This document shows positions 51,323 through 59,207 of a DNA stretch of 61,714 bases, one piece after another. Each line of letters begins with the position of its first letter. Position 1 is the stretch's first letter. This DNA is from Leucobacter sp. PH1c (GTDB lineage: Bacteria > Actinomycetota > Actinomycetes > Actinomycetales > Microbacteriaceae). The notes under the pieces were generated by a model. The model searched no databases. It had not been told where the DNA came from and saw nothing but the letters and a program-made list of their open reading frames with translations. The stretch covers positions 1 through 61,714 of the forward strand of contig NZ_AYMV01000024.1 in NCBI RefSeq assembly GCF_000633415.1, in the 5' to 3' direction. The translations under genes were made by a program, and so were the position numbers.

Positions 51323-51343
51323 GTCGCCCTGGAAGGACACAAC

Positions 51344-51622
51344 ATGGCACTCAACAAGACCGAGCTTGTCGCTAAGATCGCCGCTGAGACCGGCCAGAGC
51401 CAGGCCGCCGTTTCCAGCGTGATCGACGGGCTGTTCGCCGCTGTCTCCGACACCGTCGCCGCGGGCGAGAAGGTGTCGATCCCCGGCTGGATCTCGTTCG
51501 AGACCGCGACCACCGCCGCACGCACCGGCCGCAACCCCCGCACCGGCGAGACCATCGACATCCCCGCTGGCAAGCGCGTCAAGGTGTCGGTCGGCTCGAA
51601 GCTCAAGGCTGCCGTGAAGTAA
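51344..51622 (+). CDS. HU-family DNA-binding protein
   Basis: A 92-residue HU protein: KTELVAKIAAETGQSQAAV at the start, the DNA-arm region RTGRNPRTGETIDIP and the C-terminal KRVKVSVGSKLKAAVK. It lacks the long Lys/Ala tail of mycobacterial HupB. It bends and compacts DNA as a dimer in the nucleoid. GGAAGGAC precedes the ATG. It is a single gene flanked by a leader hairpin and a terminator. Confidence 0.97.
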   Translation: MALNKTELVAKIAAETGQSQAAVSSVIDGLFAAVSDTVAAGEKVSIPGWISFETATTAARTGRNPRTGETIDIPAGKRVKVSVGSKLKAAVK

Positions 51623-51637
51623 TCACGCCTCCCGATC

Positions 51638-51668
51638 AGCACCCCCGCGGCCTCGCCGCGGGGGTGCT
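51638..51668 (+). terminator. Intrinsic terminator after the HU gene
   Basis: AGCACCCCCGCGG and CCGCGGGGGTGCT make a perfect 13-bp stem with a 5-base loop, 15 bases after the stop; followed by GTCGTTTGTC. Confidence 0.9.
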
Positions 51669-51751
51669 GTCGTTTGTCCGGAGCTGAGCCGCCCCGGCCC
51701 AGCCGTCGGGCGCTGATCTGGCTCACACCGGGGAGGACGTAGGCTAGATGC

Positions 51752-53746
51752 GTGCCTCGGTTTATGCGTGTTCTCGCCCCTGCCATCCTGCTCGCGGCGA
51801 CCCTCGCGGCCCTGCTCGTCGGCCTCGCGATCGGCGGCGCCGCGGCGGAGCGCACCCTCGCCGATCCCGGCACCTTCATCCGCTTCGCGGTTCCCACGGC
51901 GCGCACCATCGTCAACGTCGCGATGGCGGGCCTCATCGGCTCCGTCGTGATGGCGGTGTGGGCGCTCGCGAGCGAGAAGGCCGAGACGCGGGTGGCCCTC
52001 GACCTCGCCGCGGGCTCGGCGGCCGTGCTCACGGTCGCGAGCGCGGCAACCCTCATCTTCACCTACGTCGACCTCTCGGGTCTCCCGTTCTCCGGCGACT
52101 CGACCTTCGGCGCCGGCCTCGCGCAGTTCGTCACCGAGATCGAGCTCGGCCAGCTGTGGCTGCTCGAGCTCCTCCTCGCCGCGGTCACCACGGTGCTCGC
52201 CTTCGCGATCCGCGGCCGCAAGCTCACCCTCCTCGTGCTCGTCGCCGCGCTCGTCACGGCGCTCCCGCTCGCGCAGCAGGGCCACGCGGCAGGCGCCTCG
52301 GGCCACGCGCAGGCCGTGAACTCGCTCCTCGTGCACCTCGTGGGCGCCGCCATCTGGCTGGGCGGCCTGCTCACCCTCATCTTCGTGGCGTTCGTTGTCG
52401 ACCGGAAGCGGCTCTCGCTCCTCACCTCGCGCTACTCCACGCTCGCGCTCTTCGCCTTCATCGGCGTCTCGGCCTCGGGCGTCGTGAGCGCCTGGCTGCG
52501 CGTGGGCACGCTCGACGCATTGTTCGGCACGGGCTACGGCAAGCTCGTGCTGCTCAAGACGGCGGCGCTCGTCGCCCTCGGCATCTTCGGCGCGATCCAG
52601 CGCACGCGCCTCATCCCGCGGATCGCCGATTCGGATCGCGGCCGCGGCGCGTTCGCGTGGTTCGTCATCGCGGAGCTCGCGGTGATGGGCATCGCGAGCG
52701 GCGTGGCCGGCGCCCTCGGCCGCACCGCGACCCCGGTGTCGTTCGAGCCGCTGCGCGACGGCGGCAGCAAGGTGAGCCCCGCCGAGTGGCTCACGGGCGA
52801 TCCGCTGCCGCCCGAGCTCACGCCCATGAGCTACCTCACCGAGTGGAAGTTCGACCTCGCCTGGGCGCTCGTGTGCGTGTTCGGCCTCGCGCTCTACCTC
52901 GGCGCGGTGATCCGACTCGCCCGCCGCGGCGACCGCTGGCCCATCGGCCGCACGATCCCCTGGATCCTCGGCATCGCGTTCCTCTTCTACACGACGAACG
53001 GCGCGCTCAACGCCTACGAGCAGTACCTCTTCAGCACGCACATGCTGGGCCACATGGCGCTCACGATGCTGATCCCGCTCCTGCTCGTGCTCGGCGCTCC
53101 CGTGACGCTCGCACTGCGGGCCACCGAGAAGCGCCACGACGGCTCGTGGGGCGGCCGCGAGTGGATCCTCTGGGCCGTGCAGACGCCGTACTCGAAGGTC
53201 ATCACGCACCCCGCCGTCGCGGCCGTCGTCTTCGCCGGCTCGCTCTGGGTGTTCTACTTCACGCCCATCGCCCGCTGGGCGGCGTCCGAGCACCTCGGCC
53301 ACCAGTGGATGATCATCCACTTCCTGATCTCCGGCTACCTCTTCAGCCTGTCGATGATCGGGATCGACCCCGTGCCCTACCGCTTCCCGTACCCGCTGCG
53401 ACTCGTCACGCTCTTCGCGACGATGGCCTCGCACGCCTTCTTCGGCGTGACCATCATGACGGGCGACGCCCTCATGCTCGCCGACTGGTACGGCGCGATG
53501 GGCCGCACCTGGGGCGCGACGCCGCTCGAGGATCAGTCGACGGGCGGCGGGATCGCCTGGGGCATCGGCGAGCTGCCGACGCTCGCGCTCGCGCTCGTGG
53601 TCGCCGTGCAGTGGTCGCGCAGCGACGACAAGGAGCAGAAGCGCAAGGACCGCGCCGCCGATCGCTCGGGGGACGCCGAGCTCGTCGCCTACAACGAGAT
53701 GCTCGCCGCGCAGGCGAAGCGCGACGGCCGGATCGCGCAGCGCTAG
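51752..53746 (+). CDS. Fused CopD / CtaG (caa3-type) copper membrane protein
   Basis: A 664-residue membrane protein of about 14-16 hydrophobic segments. The N-terminal ~330 residues are CopD-like (LVHLVGAAIWLGGLLTLIF with conserved His and Trp). The C-terminal ~300 residues are caa3_CtaG-like, starting near LTEWKFDLAWALVCVFGLAL, with the conserved HMLGHMALTMLIPLLLVLGAP and HFLISGYLFS. It probably imports copper and delivers it to cytochrome c oxidase. GTG start; no strong Shine-Dalgarno. The 3' end lies in a 15-bp repeat that includes the stop codon. Confidence 0.9.
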   Translation: MPRFMRVLAPAILLAATLAALLVGLAIGGAAAERTLADPGTFIRFAVPTARTIVNVAMAGLIGSVVMAVWALASEKAETRVALDLAAGSAAVLTVASAATLIFTYVDLSGLPFSGDSTFGAGLAQFVTEIELGQLWLLELLLAAVTTVLAFAIRGRKLTLLVLVAALVTALPLAQQGHAAGASGHAQAVNSLLVHLVGAAIWLGGLLTLIFVAFVVDRKRLSLLTSRYSTLALFAFIGVSASGVVSAWLRVGTLDALFGTGYGKLVLLKTAALVALGIFGAIQRTRLIPRIADSDRGRGAFAWFVIAELAVMGIASGVAGALGRTATPVSFEPLRDGGSKVSPAEWLTGDPLPPELTPMSYLTEWKFDLAWALVCVFGLALYLGAVIRLARRGDRWPIGRTIPWILGIAFLFYTTNGALNAYEQYLFSTHMLGHMALTMLIPLLLVLGAPVTLALRATEKRHDGSWGGREWILWAVQTPYSKVITHPAVAAVVFAGSLWVFYFTPIARWAASEHLGHQWMIIHFLISGYLFSLSMIGIDPVPYRFPYPLRLVTLFATMASHAFFGVTIMTGDALMLADWYGAMGRTWGATPLEDQSTGGGIAWGIGELPTLALALVVAVQWSRSDDKEQKRKDRAADRSGDAELVAYNEMLAAQAKRDGRIAQR

Positions 53747-53794
53747 CCGCGCAGCGCTCGCCGGGCCAGGCAGCGCAGCGCTCGCCGCGCAGCG
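53735..53794. repeat. 15-bp GC-rich repeats across the CopD/CtaG gene end
   Basis: GCGCAGCGCTMGCCG occurs at 53735-53749 (with A, holding the TAG stop), 53749-53763 and 53773-53787 (both with C), followed by GCGCAGCG. A 9-bp tandem (CTACGCGCC type, 53824-53848) follows, and it contains the stop of dcd. Both convergent gene ends thus lie in short repeats, probably from slippage. Confidence 0.85.
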
Positions 53795-53839
53795 GGATCC
53801 GGCGCTGCGGCGTCCCGCGCCCGACGCGCCCTACGCGCC

Positions 53840-54445
53840 CTACGCGCCGGGGGCGCCCGCGTCGGTCGCGGTGACGTCGGCGCGGTGGAAGTTCAGGTGC
53901 GAGCGCGACGCGGTGGGCCCGCGCTGGCCAAGGTAGCGAGAGTACGTCGCCCCGGCGCCGTACGGGCGATCCGCGGGGGAGGACAGGCGGAAGAAGCAGA
54001 GCTGCCCGATCTTCATGCCGGGCCACAGGCGGATCGGCAGGGTGGCGACGTTCGACAGCTCGAGCGTCACGTGGCCCTCGAAGCCGGGGTCGATGAAGCC
54101 GGCCGTGGAGTGCGTGAGCAGGCCGAGGCGTCCGAGCGAGCTCTTGCCCTCGAGCCGAGCCGCGACGTCGTCGGGGAGGCCGACCTGCTCGTAGGTCGAG
54201 CCGAGCACGAACTCGCCGGGGTGGAGGATGAAGCCCTCCGCGGGATCGACCTCGATGAGGCGCGTCAGCTCGGGCTGCTCCTCGGCCGGATCGATCACGG
54301 CGTACTTGTGGTTGTCGAAGAGCCGGAAGTAGCGGTCGAGGCGCACGTCGACGCTCGAGGGCTGCACCATCGAGGCATCGCTCGGGGACAGCTGGATTCG
54401 GCCCGACGCGAGTTCGGCGTTGATGTCGTGGTCAGAAAGCAGCAC
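53840..54445 (-). CDS. dcd: dCTP deaminase
   Basis: A 201-residue nucleotide deaminase of the dUTPase fold. It converts dCTP to dUTP, or to dUMP in the bifunctional form. Motifs are [17 protein letters not shown] (N-terminus), [10 protein letters not shown], the catalytic region [20 protein letters not shown] with its Glu-Arg-Ser set, and [17 protein letters not shown]. The GTG at 54445 matches the family start; a -10-like TAGAAT on the minus strand (54458-54453) ends 7 bases upstream, so the mRNA may be leaderless. The C-terminal tail ([10 protein letters not shown]) is variable. Confidence 0.95.
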   Translation of the reverse strand: MLLSDHDINAELASGRIQLSPSDASMVQPSSVDVRLDRYFRLFDNHKYAVIDPAEEQPELTRLIEVDPAEGFILHPGEFVLGSTYEQVGLPDDVAARLEGKSSLGRLGLLTHSTAGFIDPGFEGHVTLELSNVATLPIRLWPGMKIGQLCFFRLSSPADRPYGAGATYSRYLGQRGPTASRSHLNFHRADVTATDAGAPGA

Positions 54446-54588
54446 GGGATCGATTCTACCCGGCGCGGGGGCGGCTCCGGGAGCCTGGGTGGGGCCGCGG
54501 GCGCGGCCGGTTCCTGCGGCTGGATACAATCGGAGGGTGGGGACGGGCCCGCCGCCCCGCGTGCCAGAGCCGGCGAGAGGATGGCGAC

Positions 54589-55104
54589 ATGGGCGTGCCC
54601 GGACTGCGCGGCGCAGACCACATCGGAGTGACCGTTCCCGACATGGCGGAGGCGCACGAGTTCTTCACCGAGATCCTCGGCTGCGCGCACGTCTACAGCC
54701 TGGGGCCGTTCTTGCCCGAGGGCAGCTGGATGAGCGAGCACCTGAACGTGGACGACGCGACGGTGATGCGCGAGATCCGCTTCTACCGCTGCGGCAATGG
54801 CACCAACTTCGAGGTGTTCGAGTACGAGGCGCCGGACGCCGCCGCCGTGCCGCCGCGCAACAGCGACGTGGGCGGGCACCACGTGGGCTTCTACGTCGAC
54901 GACCTCGACGAGGCGGTGCGCTTCCTCGAGTCCCGCGGCGTGCGGGTGCTCGGCAGCCCGACCTCAAGCTCGGGCGCGAGCGCTGGGCAGCGCTGGGTGT
55001 ACTTCCTGGCACCGTGGGGCATGCAGTTCGAGCTGGTCAGCTTCCCGGAGGGGAAAGCGTACGAGGCCGACGCCCCGGTGCGGCTCTGGGACACGCGCGC
55101 GTAA
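54589..55104 (+). CDS. VOC-superfamily (glyoxalase/dioxygenase fold) protein
   Basis: A 171-residue protein with two beta-alpha-beta-beta-beta units. The first metal-ligand His is in [18 protein letters not shown], a second His is in [17 protein letters not shown], and the C-terminal ligand Glu is in [15 protein letters not shown]. It could be a lactoylglutathione-lyase-like enzyme, a methylmalonyl-CoA-epimerase relative or a ring-cleavage dioxygenase; the sequence does not decide. The ATG at 54589 begins the fold, with GAGAGGATGG upstream. It is convergent with the FCD regulator. Confidence 0.83.
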   Translation: MGVPGLRGADHIGVTVPDMAEAHEFFTEILGCAHVYSLGPFLPEGSWMSEHLNVDDATVMREIRFYRCGNGTNFEVFEYEAPDAAAVPPRNSDVGGHHVGFYVDDLDEAVRFLESRGVRVLGSPTSSSGASAGQRWVYFLAPWGMQFELVSFPEGKAYEADAPVRLWDTRA

Positions 55105-55150
55105 CCGCCGCGCGGTGCGGCGGGATGCGCCGGGCGGTCTGCCGGCGGCC

Positions 55151-55828
55151 CTAGTCGGGGGAGCCGGCCTCCTGGAAGATCTCCGGGTGCTGCGCGAGGC
55201 TCAGGCGCGTGCGGCGGATGTGCGCGTGCACGATGCGCTCGGCCTCGTCGACGTCGCCGCGCTCGATCGCGAGCACGAGCAGCTCGTGCTCGAGGTGCAC
55301 GGCGCGGTTCGTGTGCACGCCGTAGATCTCCGAGAACGCGCGTCGGTAGTGCTGCGTCGTGTTCCAGAGGCGCGCGACGAAGTCGCCGAGCATGCCCGTC
55401 TCGGCGCCCGAGTAGCTCAGGCTGTGGAAGTCGCGGTCGAGGCGCAGGAACTCCTCGATGCTGCTCGTCTCGCGCATCGCGTCGACGAGCTCGTGGAGCC
55501 GGGCGATCGCCGCGGCGTCGAGGCCAGGCACGCTCATGCGCACGAGGAGCGGCTCGACGCGCTCGCGGATCTGGTAGACCTCCTCGCACTCCTCGAGGCT
55601 CAGCTTCGCCACCCACGCGCCCGTGTTCGCGACGAGGGTGACGAGGCCCTCCGCCTCGAGCAGGCGCAGCGCGTCCCGCACGGGGAGGCGGCTCGCGCCG
55701 AAGCGTTCGGCGAGGTCCTCCTGGACGATGCGCTCCCCGGGGAGGATCTCGCCCGCGAGGATCATGCGGCGCAGGTCCGAGGCGACGCGCTCGCTGGCGC
55801 TGATCGAGCGTGCGGGTCGAGCCGTCAT
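55151..55828 (-). CDS. GntR-family regulator, FCD domain
   Basis: A 225-residue regulator. The winged helix-turn-helix is LAERFGASRLPVRDALRLLE (residues ~42-61), and the C-terminal all-alpha FCD domain has the metal-ligand pattern in LHELVDAM, DRDFHSLSY and EHELLVLAIERGD (Asp/His residues). It probably senses a carboxylate. It is encoded 91 bases from the SDR-MHS-SDR cluster on the same strand. I infer that it binds the AATGTATCCAA elements at 58928 and 59118. Confidence 0.88.
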   Translation of the reverse strand: MTARPARSISASERVASDLRRMILAGEILPGERIVQEDLAERFGASRLPVRDALRLLEAEGLVTLVANTGAWVAKLSLEECEEVYQIRERVEPLLVRMSVPGLDAAAIARLHELVDAMRETSSIEEFLRLDRDFHSLSYSGAETGMLGDFVARLWNTTQHYRRAFSEIYGVHTNRAVHLEHELLVLAIERGDVDEAERIVHAHIRRTRLSLAQHPEIFQEAGSPD

Positions 55829-55919
55829 CGGTGGGCGCTCCAGGGGCTGTCTGCGAGGAGCCGGGTGCTCCTCAATGGATCGTAGCGTTTCTCCGCGCGG
55901 ATGCGGCGCGTCGCGCGGC

Positions 55920-56678
55920 TCAGTACCAGTCGCCGCCGACGGTGAGCCCGCCGTCGGCGAGCAGGGTGTGCCCGGTGACGAACGAGGCGTCCGGGCCGGC
56001 GAGGAACTGCACGGCCGCGGCGATCTCGGCGGGCTCCGCGAATCGGCCCTGCGGGGTGCGGGCGAGGATCGTGGAAGGGTCGAGTTCGCCGCGCGCGATG
56101 AGCCGGTCGGTGAGCGCCGTGCGCACGTAGCCGGGAGCGATCGCGTTGACCCGCACCCCGCTCGCCGCCCACTCGACGGCGAGCGTGCGGGTGAGCCCCG
56201 TCACGGCGGCCTTGGCCGCGGTGTAGGCCGCGCGGCCGGGCATCCCGGCGAACGCGGCGACGCTCGCGACCGTGACGATCGAGCCGCGCGTCTCCCGGAG
56301 TGCGGGGTACGCGGCGCGGCAGACGCGCATCGTGCCGGTCACGTGGATGTCGAGGAGCGCGGAGAACGCCGCGTCGGTGATGCGCTCGCTCGGCTCGGGT
56401 CGCGCGATCCCCGCAGAGTTGATGACGCTGTCGAGGCGCGCCTCGGTCGCGCGAACGCTCGCCACGGCGGCGTCGACCGAGGCCGCGTCGGTCACGTCGC
56501 ACGCGACGCCGCGCGCGCGGTCCGCGCCGAGCGCGGCGACCGCGACGCGGAGCTGATCCGCGTCGCGGTCGGCGAGCACGACCGCCCCGCCCTGGGACGC
56601 CCAGCGCTCCGCGCAGGCGAGGCCGAGCCCGGAGGCGCCCCCGGTGATGAGGGCGACGGGGCGGGACGGTGTCGTCAT
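55920..56678 (-). CDS. Short-chain dehydrogenase/reductase
   Basis: A 252-residue classical SDR. TGGASGLGLACAERWA is the coenzyme motif, an acidic VLADRD end of strand 2 favours NAD, NSAGIARP is the NAG motif, and YTAAKAAV is the Tyr-Lys pair. The C-terminus (VTGHTLLADGGLTVGGDWY) is standard. It lies 18 bases downstream of the MHS symporter stop and belongs to the catabolic locus under the FCD regulator. A diol or hydroxyketone substrate is inferred. Confidence 0.88.
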   Translation of the reverse strand: MTTPSRPVALITGGASGLGLACAERWASQGGAVVLADRDADQLRVAVAALGADRARGVACDVTDAASVDAAVASVRATEARLDSVINSAGIARPEPSERITDAAFSALLDIHVTGTMRVCRAAYPALRETRGSIVTVASVAAFAGMPGRAAYTAAKAAVTGLTRTLAVEWAASGVRVNAIAPGYVRTALTDRLIARGELDPSTILARTPQGRFAEPAEIAAAVQFLAGPDASFVTGHTLLADGGLTVGGDWY

Positions 56679-56696
56679 GCCAGTGCTCCTCCCGGC

Positions 56697-58040
56697 CTAG
56701 CGCCGCGTCCGCTGGCCGAGCTCGGCCGTGGGGATCTTCGCGGTCTCGGGGGTGAGGAAGGCGCAGAGCGCCGAAACCGCGATCCCGCCGGCCGCGAAGA
56801 GCGAGACGCCGAGCCAGTTGTTCGCGTCGCCGTTGATCGCCTGCGCGATCGCCGGGGCGAAGCCCGCGAGCACGAGGCCGAGCATCAGGCTGATCGCCAT
56901 GCCGCTGTAGCGCACCTGCGCGGGGAACTGCTCCGGGAAGAACGACGGGTAGATGCCGTTGGCGCCGGCGTAGGCGAACGACATGAGCAGGATCCCGAGC
57001 ACCCAGACGAGCCAGGTGTTGCCGGGGCTCGCGTGCGAGAGTGCGGCGAAGTACGCGATGACGAGCACGATCATGCCCACGCACCCGCTGATGAAGACGG
57101 GGCGGCGGCCGATCCGGTCCGAGACGTGGCCGAGGAAGGGGATCATCACGAGCGTGCCGAGGTTCGAGACGGTGATGAGCGCGAGCATCTCGCCGTTCGA
57201 GATCCCGGCGACCTGCGTGCCGTAGGACAGCGAGAACGTGCTGAACAGGCCGACCATGAGGAGGAAGAGCGCCATGCCCGCGATGCGCAGCATGGTGAGC
57301 GGGTAGTTCTTCAGCAGGTGGAACAGCGGCACCTTCACCGTCTGCTCCTGGGCCTGCGCCTCCTCGAACACCTCGGGCTCCTTCAGGCGGCGGCGCATGA
57401 AGACGGTGACGATCGTCACGAGGATGCTGAGCAGGAAGGGGATGCGCCAGCCGAAGGAGAGCATGAACTCCTCGGGGAGCATGTTCAGGGGGATGAAGAT
57501 CGCTGAGGAGAGCACGAGGCCCGCCGTCGCGCCCGCGATCGTCCAGCTCGCGAAGAAGCCGCGGCGATGCTCGGGGGCCGTCTCCATCGACAGCGAGGCC
57601 GAGCCGGGCGACTCGCCGCCCGCCGAGAGGCCCTGCAGCAGGCGCATGAGCACGATGAGCACGGGGGCCCACATGCCGATCGTCGCGTAGGTGGGCACGA
57701 TGCCGATGATGAACGTCGCGACGCCCATCATCACGATGCACGCCATGAGCGCGGTCTTGCGCCCGAGGACGTCGCCGAGCCAGCCCCACATGATCGCGCC
57801 GAGCGGGCGCGTCACGTAGGAGACGCCGACGGTGGCGAGCGCGAAGATCTGCCCGGCGCCGCCCTCGGCGGGGAAGAACAGCGGCTGCAGGTAGAGTGCG
57901 GCCGCCGTCGCGAAGATGTAGAAGTCGTAGTACTCGAGCGTGGTGCCGACGAAGCCGGAGGTCGCCGCGTTGCGGGCGTTCTGCAGCTGCTCGGGCGTCG
58001 GGGGAGCCGCTGCGGGCGCAGCGGTCTGGGATGAGCTCAT
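56697..58040 (-). CDS. MFS metabolite:H+ symporter (MHS family)
   Basis: A 447-residue, 12-helix importer. The MHS signature is GFVGTTLEYYDFYIFATAAA in helix 1, with the loop 2-3 motif GWLGDVLGRK and RLLQGLSAGGESPG in helix 4. Relatives take up shikimate, alpha-ketoglutarate, proline/betaine or other carboxylates. ATG at 58040 has AAAGGA upstream; a longer frame runs into the upstream SDR gene and is rejected. It sits between two SDR genes in one operon, so it probably imports their substrate. Confidence 0.9.
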   Translation of the reverse strand: MSSSQTAAPAAAPPTPEQLQNARNAATSGFVGTTLEYYDFYIFATAAALYLQPLFFPAEGGAGQIFALATVGVSYVTRPLGAIMWGWLGDVLGRKTALMACIVMMGVATFIIGIVPTYATIGMWAPVLIVLMRLLQGLSAGGESPGSASLSMETAPEHRRGFFASWTIAGATAGLVLSSAIFIPLNMLPEEFMLSFGWRIPFLLSILVTIVTVFMRRRLKEPEVFEEAQAQEQTVKVPLFHLLKNYPLTMLRIAGMALFLLMVGLFSTFSLSYGTQVAGISNGEMLALITVSNLGTLVMIPFLGHVSDRIGRRPVFISGCVGMIVLVIAYFAALSHASPGNTWLVWVLGILLMSFAYAGANGIYPSFFPEQFPAQVRYSGMAISLMLGLVLAGFAPAIAQAINGDANNWLGVSLFAAGGIAVSALCAFLTPETAKIPTAELGQRTRR

Positions 58041-58093
58041 GGGGGTCCTTTCGTGATGAGCGCCGGTGATGATCACTGAGGTGATGGGGCGGG

Positions 58094-58849
58094 TCAGCCC
58101 GCCATGAAGAGGCCGCCGTTCACGTGCACGACCTCCCCGTGGACGAAGCTCGCGGCATCGCTGAGCAGGAAGGCGATCGCCGAGGCGACCTCCGCGGGAG
58201 TGCCGTCGCGGCGGAGCGGCGTCGCCGCGATCCACTGCTCGCCCTGGGTTGCGCGGGCGTCTGCGGTCATCGCCGTGTCGATGATGCCGGGGGAGACGGC
58301 GTTGACGCGGATCCCGCTCGGGCCGAGTTCGAGCGCGAGGGAGCGGGTGAAGGCGATCAGGCCGCCCTTGCTCGCGGAGTAGTGCGCGTGGCCGTGGCTG
58401 CCGCGGTGGCCGGCGACGGAGGTGAGGGTGACGATCGCCGAGCCAGCGGCCATGAGCGGGATCGCGCGCTTCGTGAGGAGGAAGACGCCCTCGAGGTTGA
58501 CCTGGTGCACGCGCCGCCACAGCTCGTCCGCCGTATCGACGACGAGGGACTCGGGGTAGATGCCCGCCGAGGGCACGAGAGCGTCGATGCGCCCGAACTC
58601 GCGCCGGGTGAAGTCGATGAGGCGGTCGATGCTCTCGGGATCCGCCGCGTCGAGCGCGACGCCGACGGCGCGGCCCGGGAGCTCCCCGAGCTCCGCGGCG
58701 CGGGCGGCGACGGCCTCCCCGTCGAGATCGGCGAGCACGACAGTGCCGCCCGAGCGCACGAGCAGCTCGGCGAGCGTGCTGCCGATCCCGCCGGCCGCGC
58801 CCGTGATGACCGCGACGGTCTCGCGGAAGTCGAAGGTGGTGCCGCTCAT
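58094..58849 (-). CDS. Short-chain dehydrogenase/reductase
   Basis: A 251-residue classical SDR. TGAAGGIGSTLAELL is the coenzyme motif, VLADLD favours NAD, the NAG counterpart is PSAGIYPES (Ser for Asn, an unusual replacement), and YSASKGGL holds the catalytic Tyr-Lys. AAAGGAGCACTC precedes the ATG. It is the first gene of the SDR-MHS-SDR unit, with a promoter in the divergent region to its right. Relatives include acetoin/diacetyl reductases and 3-oxoacyl-type reductases. Confidence 0.88.
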   Translation of the reverse strand: MSGTTFDFRETVAVITGAAGGIGSTLAELLVRSGGTVVLADLDGEAVAARAAELGELPGRAVGVALDAADPESIDRLIDFTRREFGRIDALVPSAGIYPESLVVDTADELWRRVHQVNLEGVFLLTKRAIPLMAAGSAIVTLTSVAGHRGSHGHAHYSASKGGLIAFTRSLALELGPSGIRVNAVSPGIIDTAMTADARATQGEQWIAATPLRRDGTPAEVASAIAFLLSDAASFVHGEVVHVNGGLFMAG

Positions 58850-59207
58850 GAGTGCTCCTTTGCGTGTGCGCCTGCGATCTGCTCCGGGGCCTGCGCCGTT
58901 CTGGCGTGCCGCTCGGGGGATCAGATCAATGTATCCAAACTGCTCCGAGCTGCAACCTTATCTCACCCGGCGGGCCGCGCAAGACACGATCCCGAGAATC
59001 TCGGAAGATTCGAGCGGATTCGCGCGGTACCGTCGGAAATCGCGGGATCCGGCTGGGTCGCTGCTGTGCCTCACCTGTGCCGGATGCGCGTGTTGTGCAT
59101 CCGCGCCGGGATGATCTAATGTATCCAATTGCTGACCGAGGCGTGCCGGGCCCAAGCCGTGCGCGCCGATCCCCAGCGCCAGCGCTGACGCACAGACGGA
59201 GAGACAC
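58850..59207. promoter_or_regulatory. Divergent control region of the SDR-MHS-SDR and E1-E2 operons
   Basis: This 358-bp gap holds two exact copies of AATGTATCCAA (58928-58938 and 59118-59128). The leftward promoter reads TTGCAG (58955-58950), 16 bp, TACATT (58933-58928). The rightward promoter reads TTGTGC (59093-59098), 18 bp, TAATGT (59117-59122). Each -10 overlaps one copy of the repeat. Between them is a palindrome CCGAGA-A-TCTCGG (58992-59004). I see no coding sequence. Confidence 0.68.

Noticed and set aside
51623-53434. An open frame of 603 codons on the - strand opposite CopD/CtaG
   Set aside because: It has the charged low-complexity composition of antisense frames in high-GC DNA; the + strand protein has family motifs and membrane helices.
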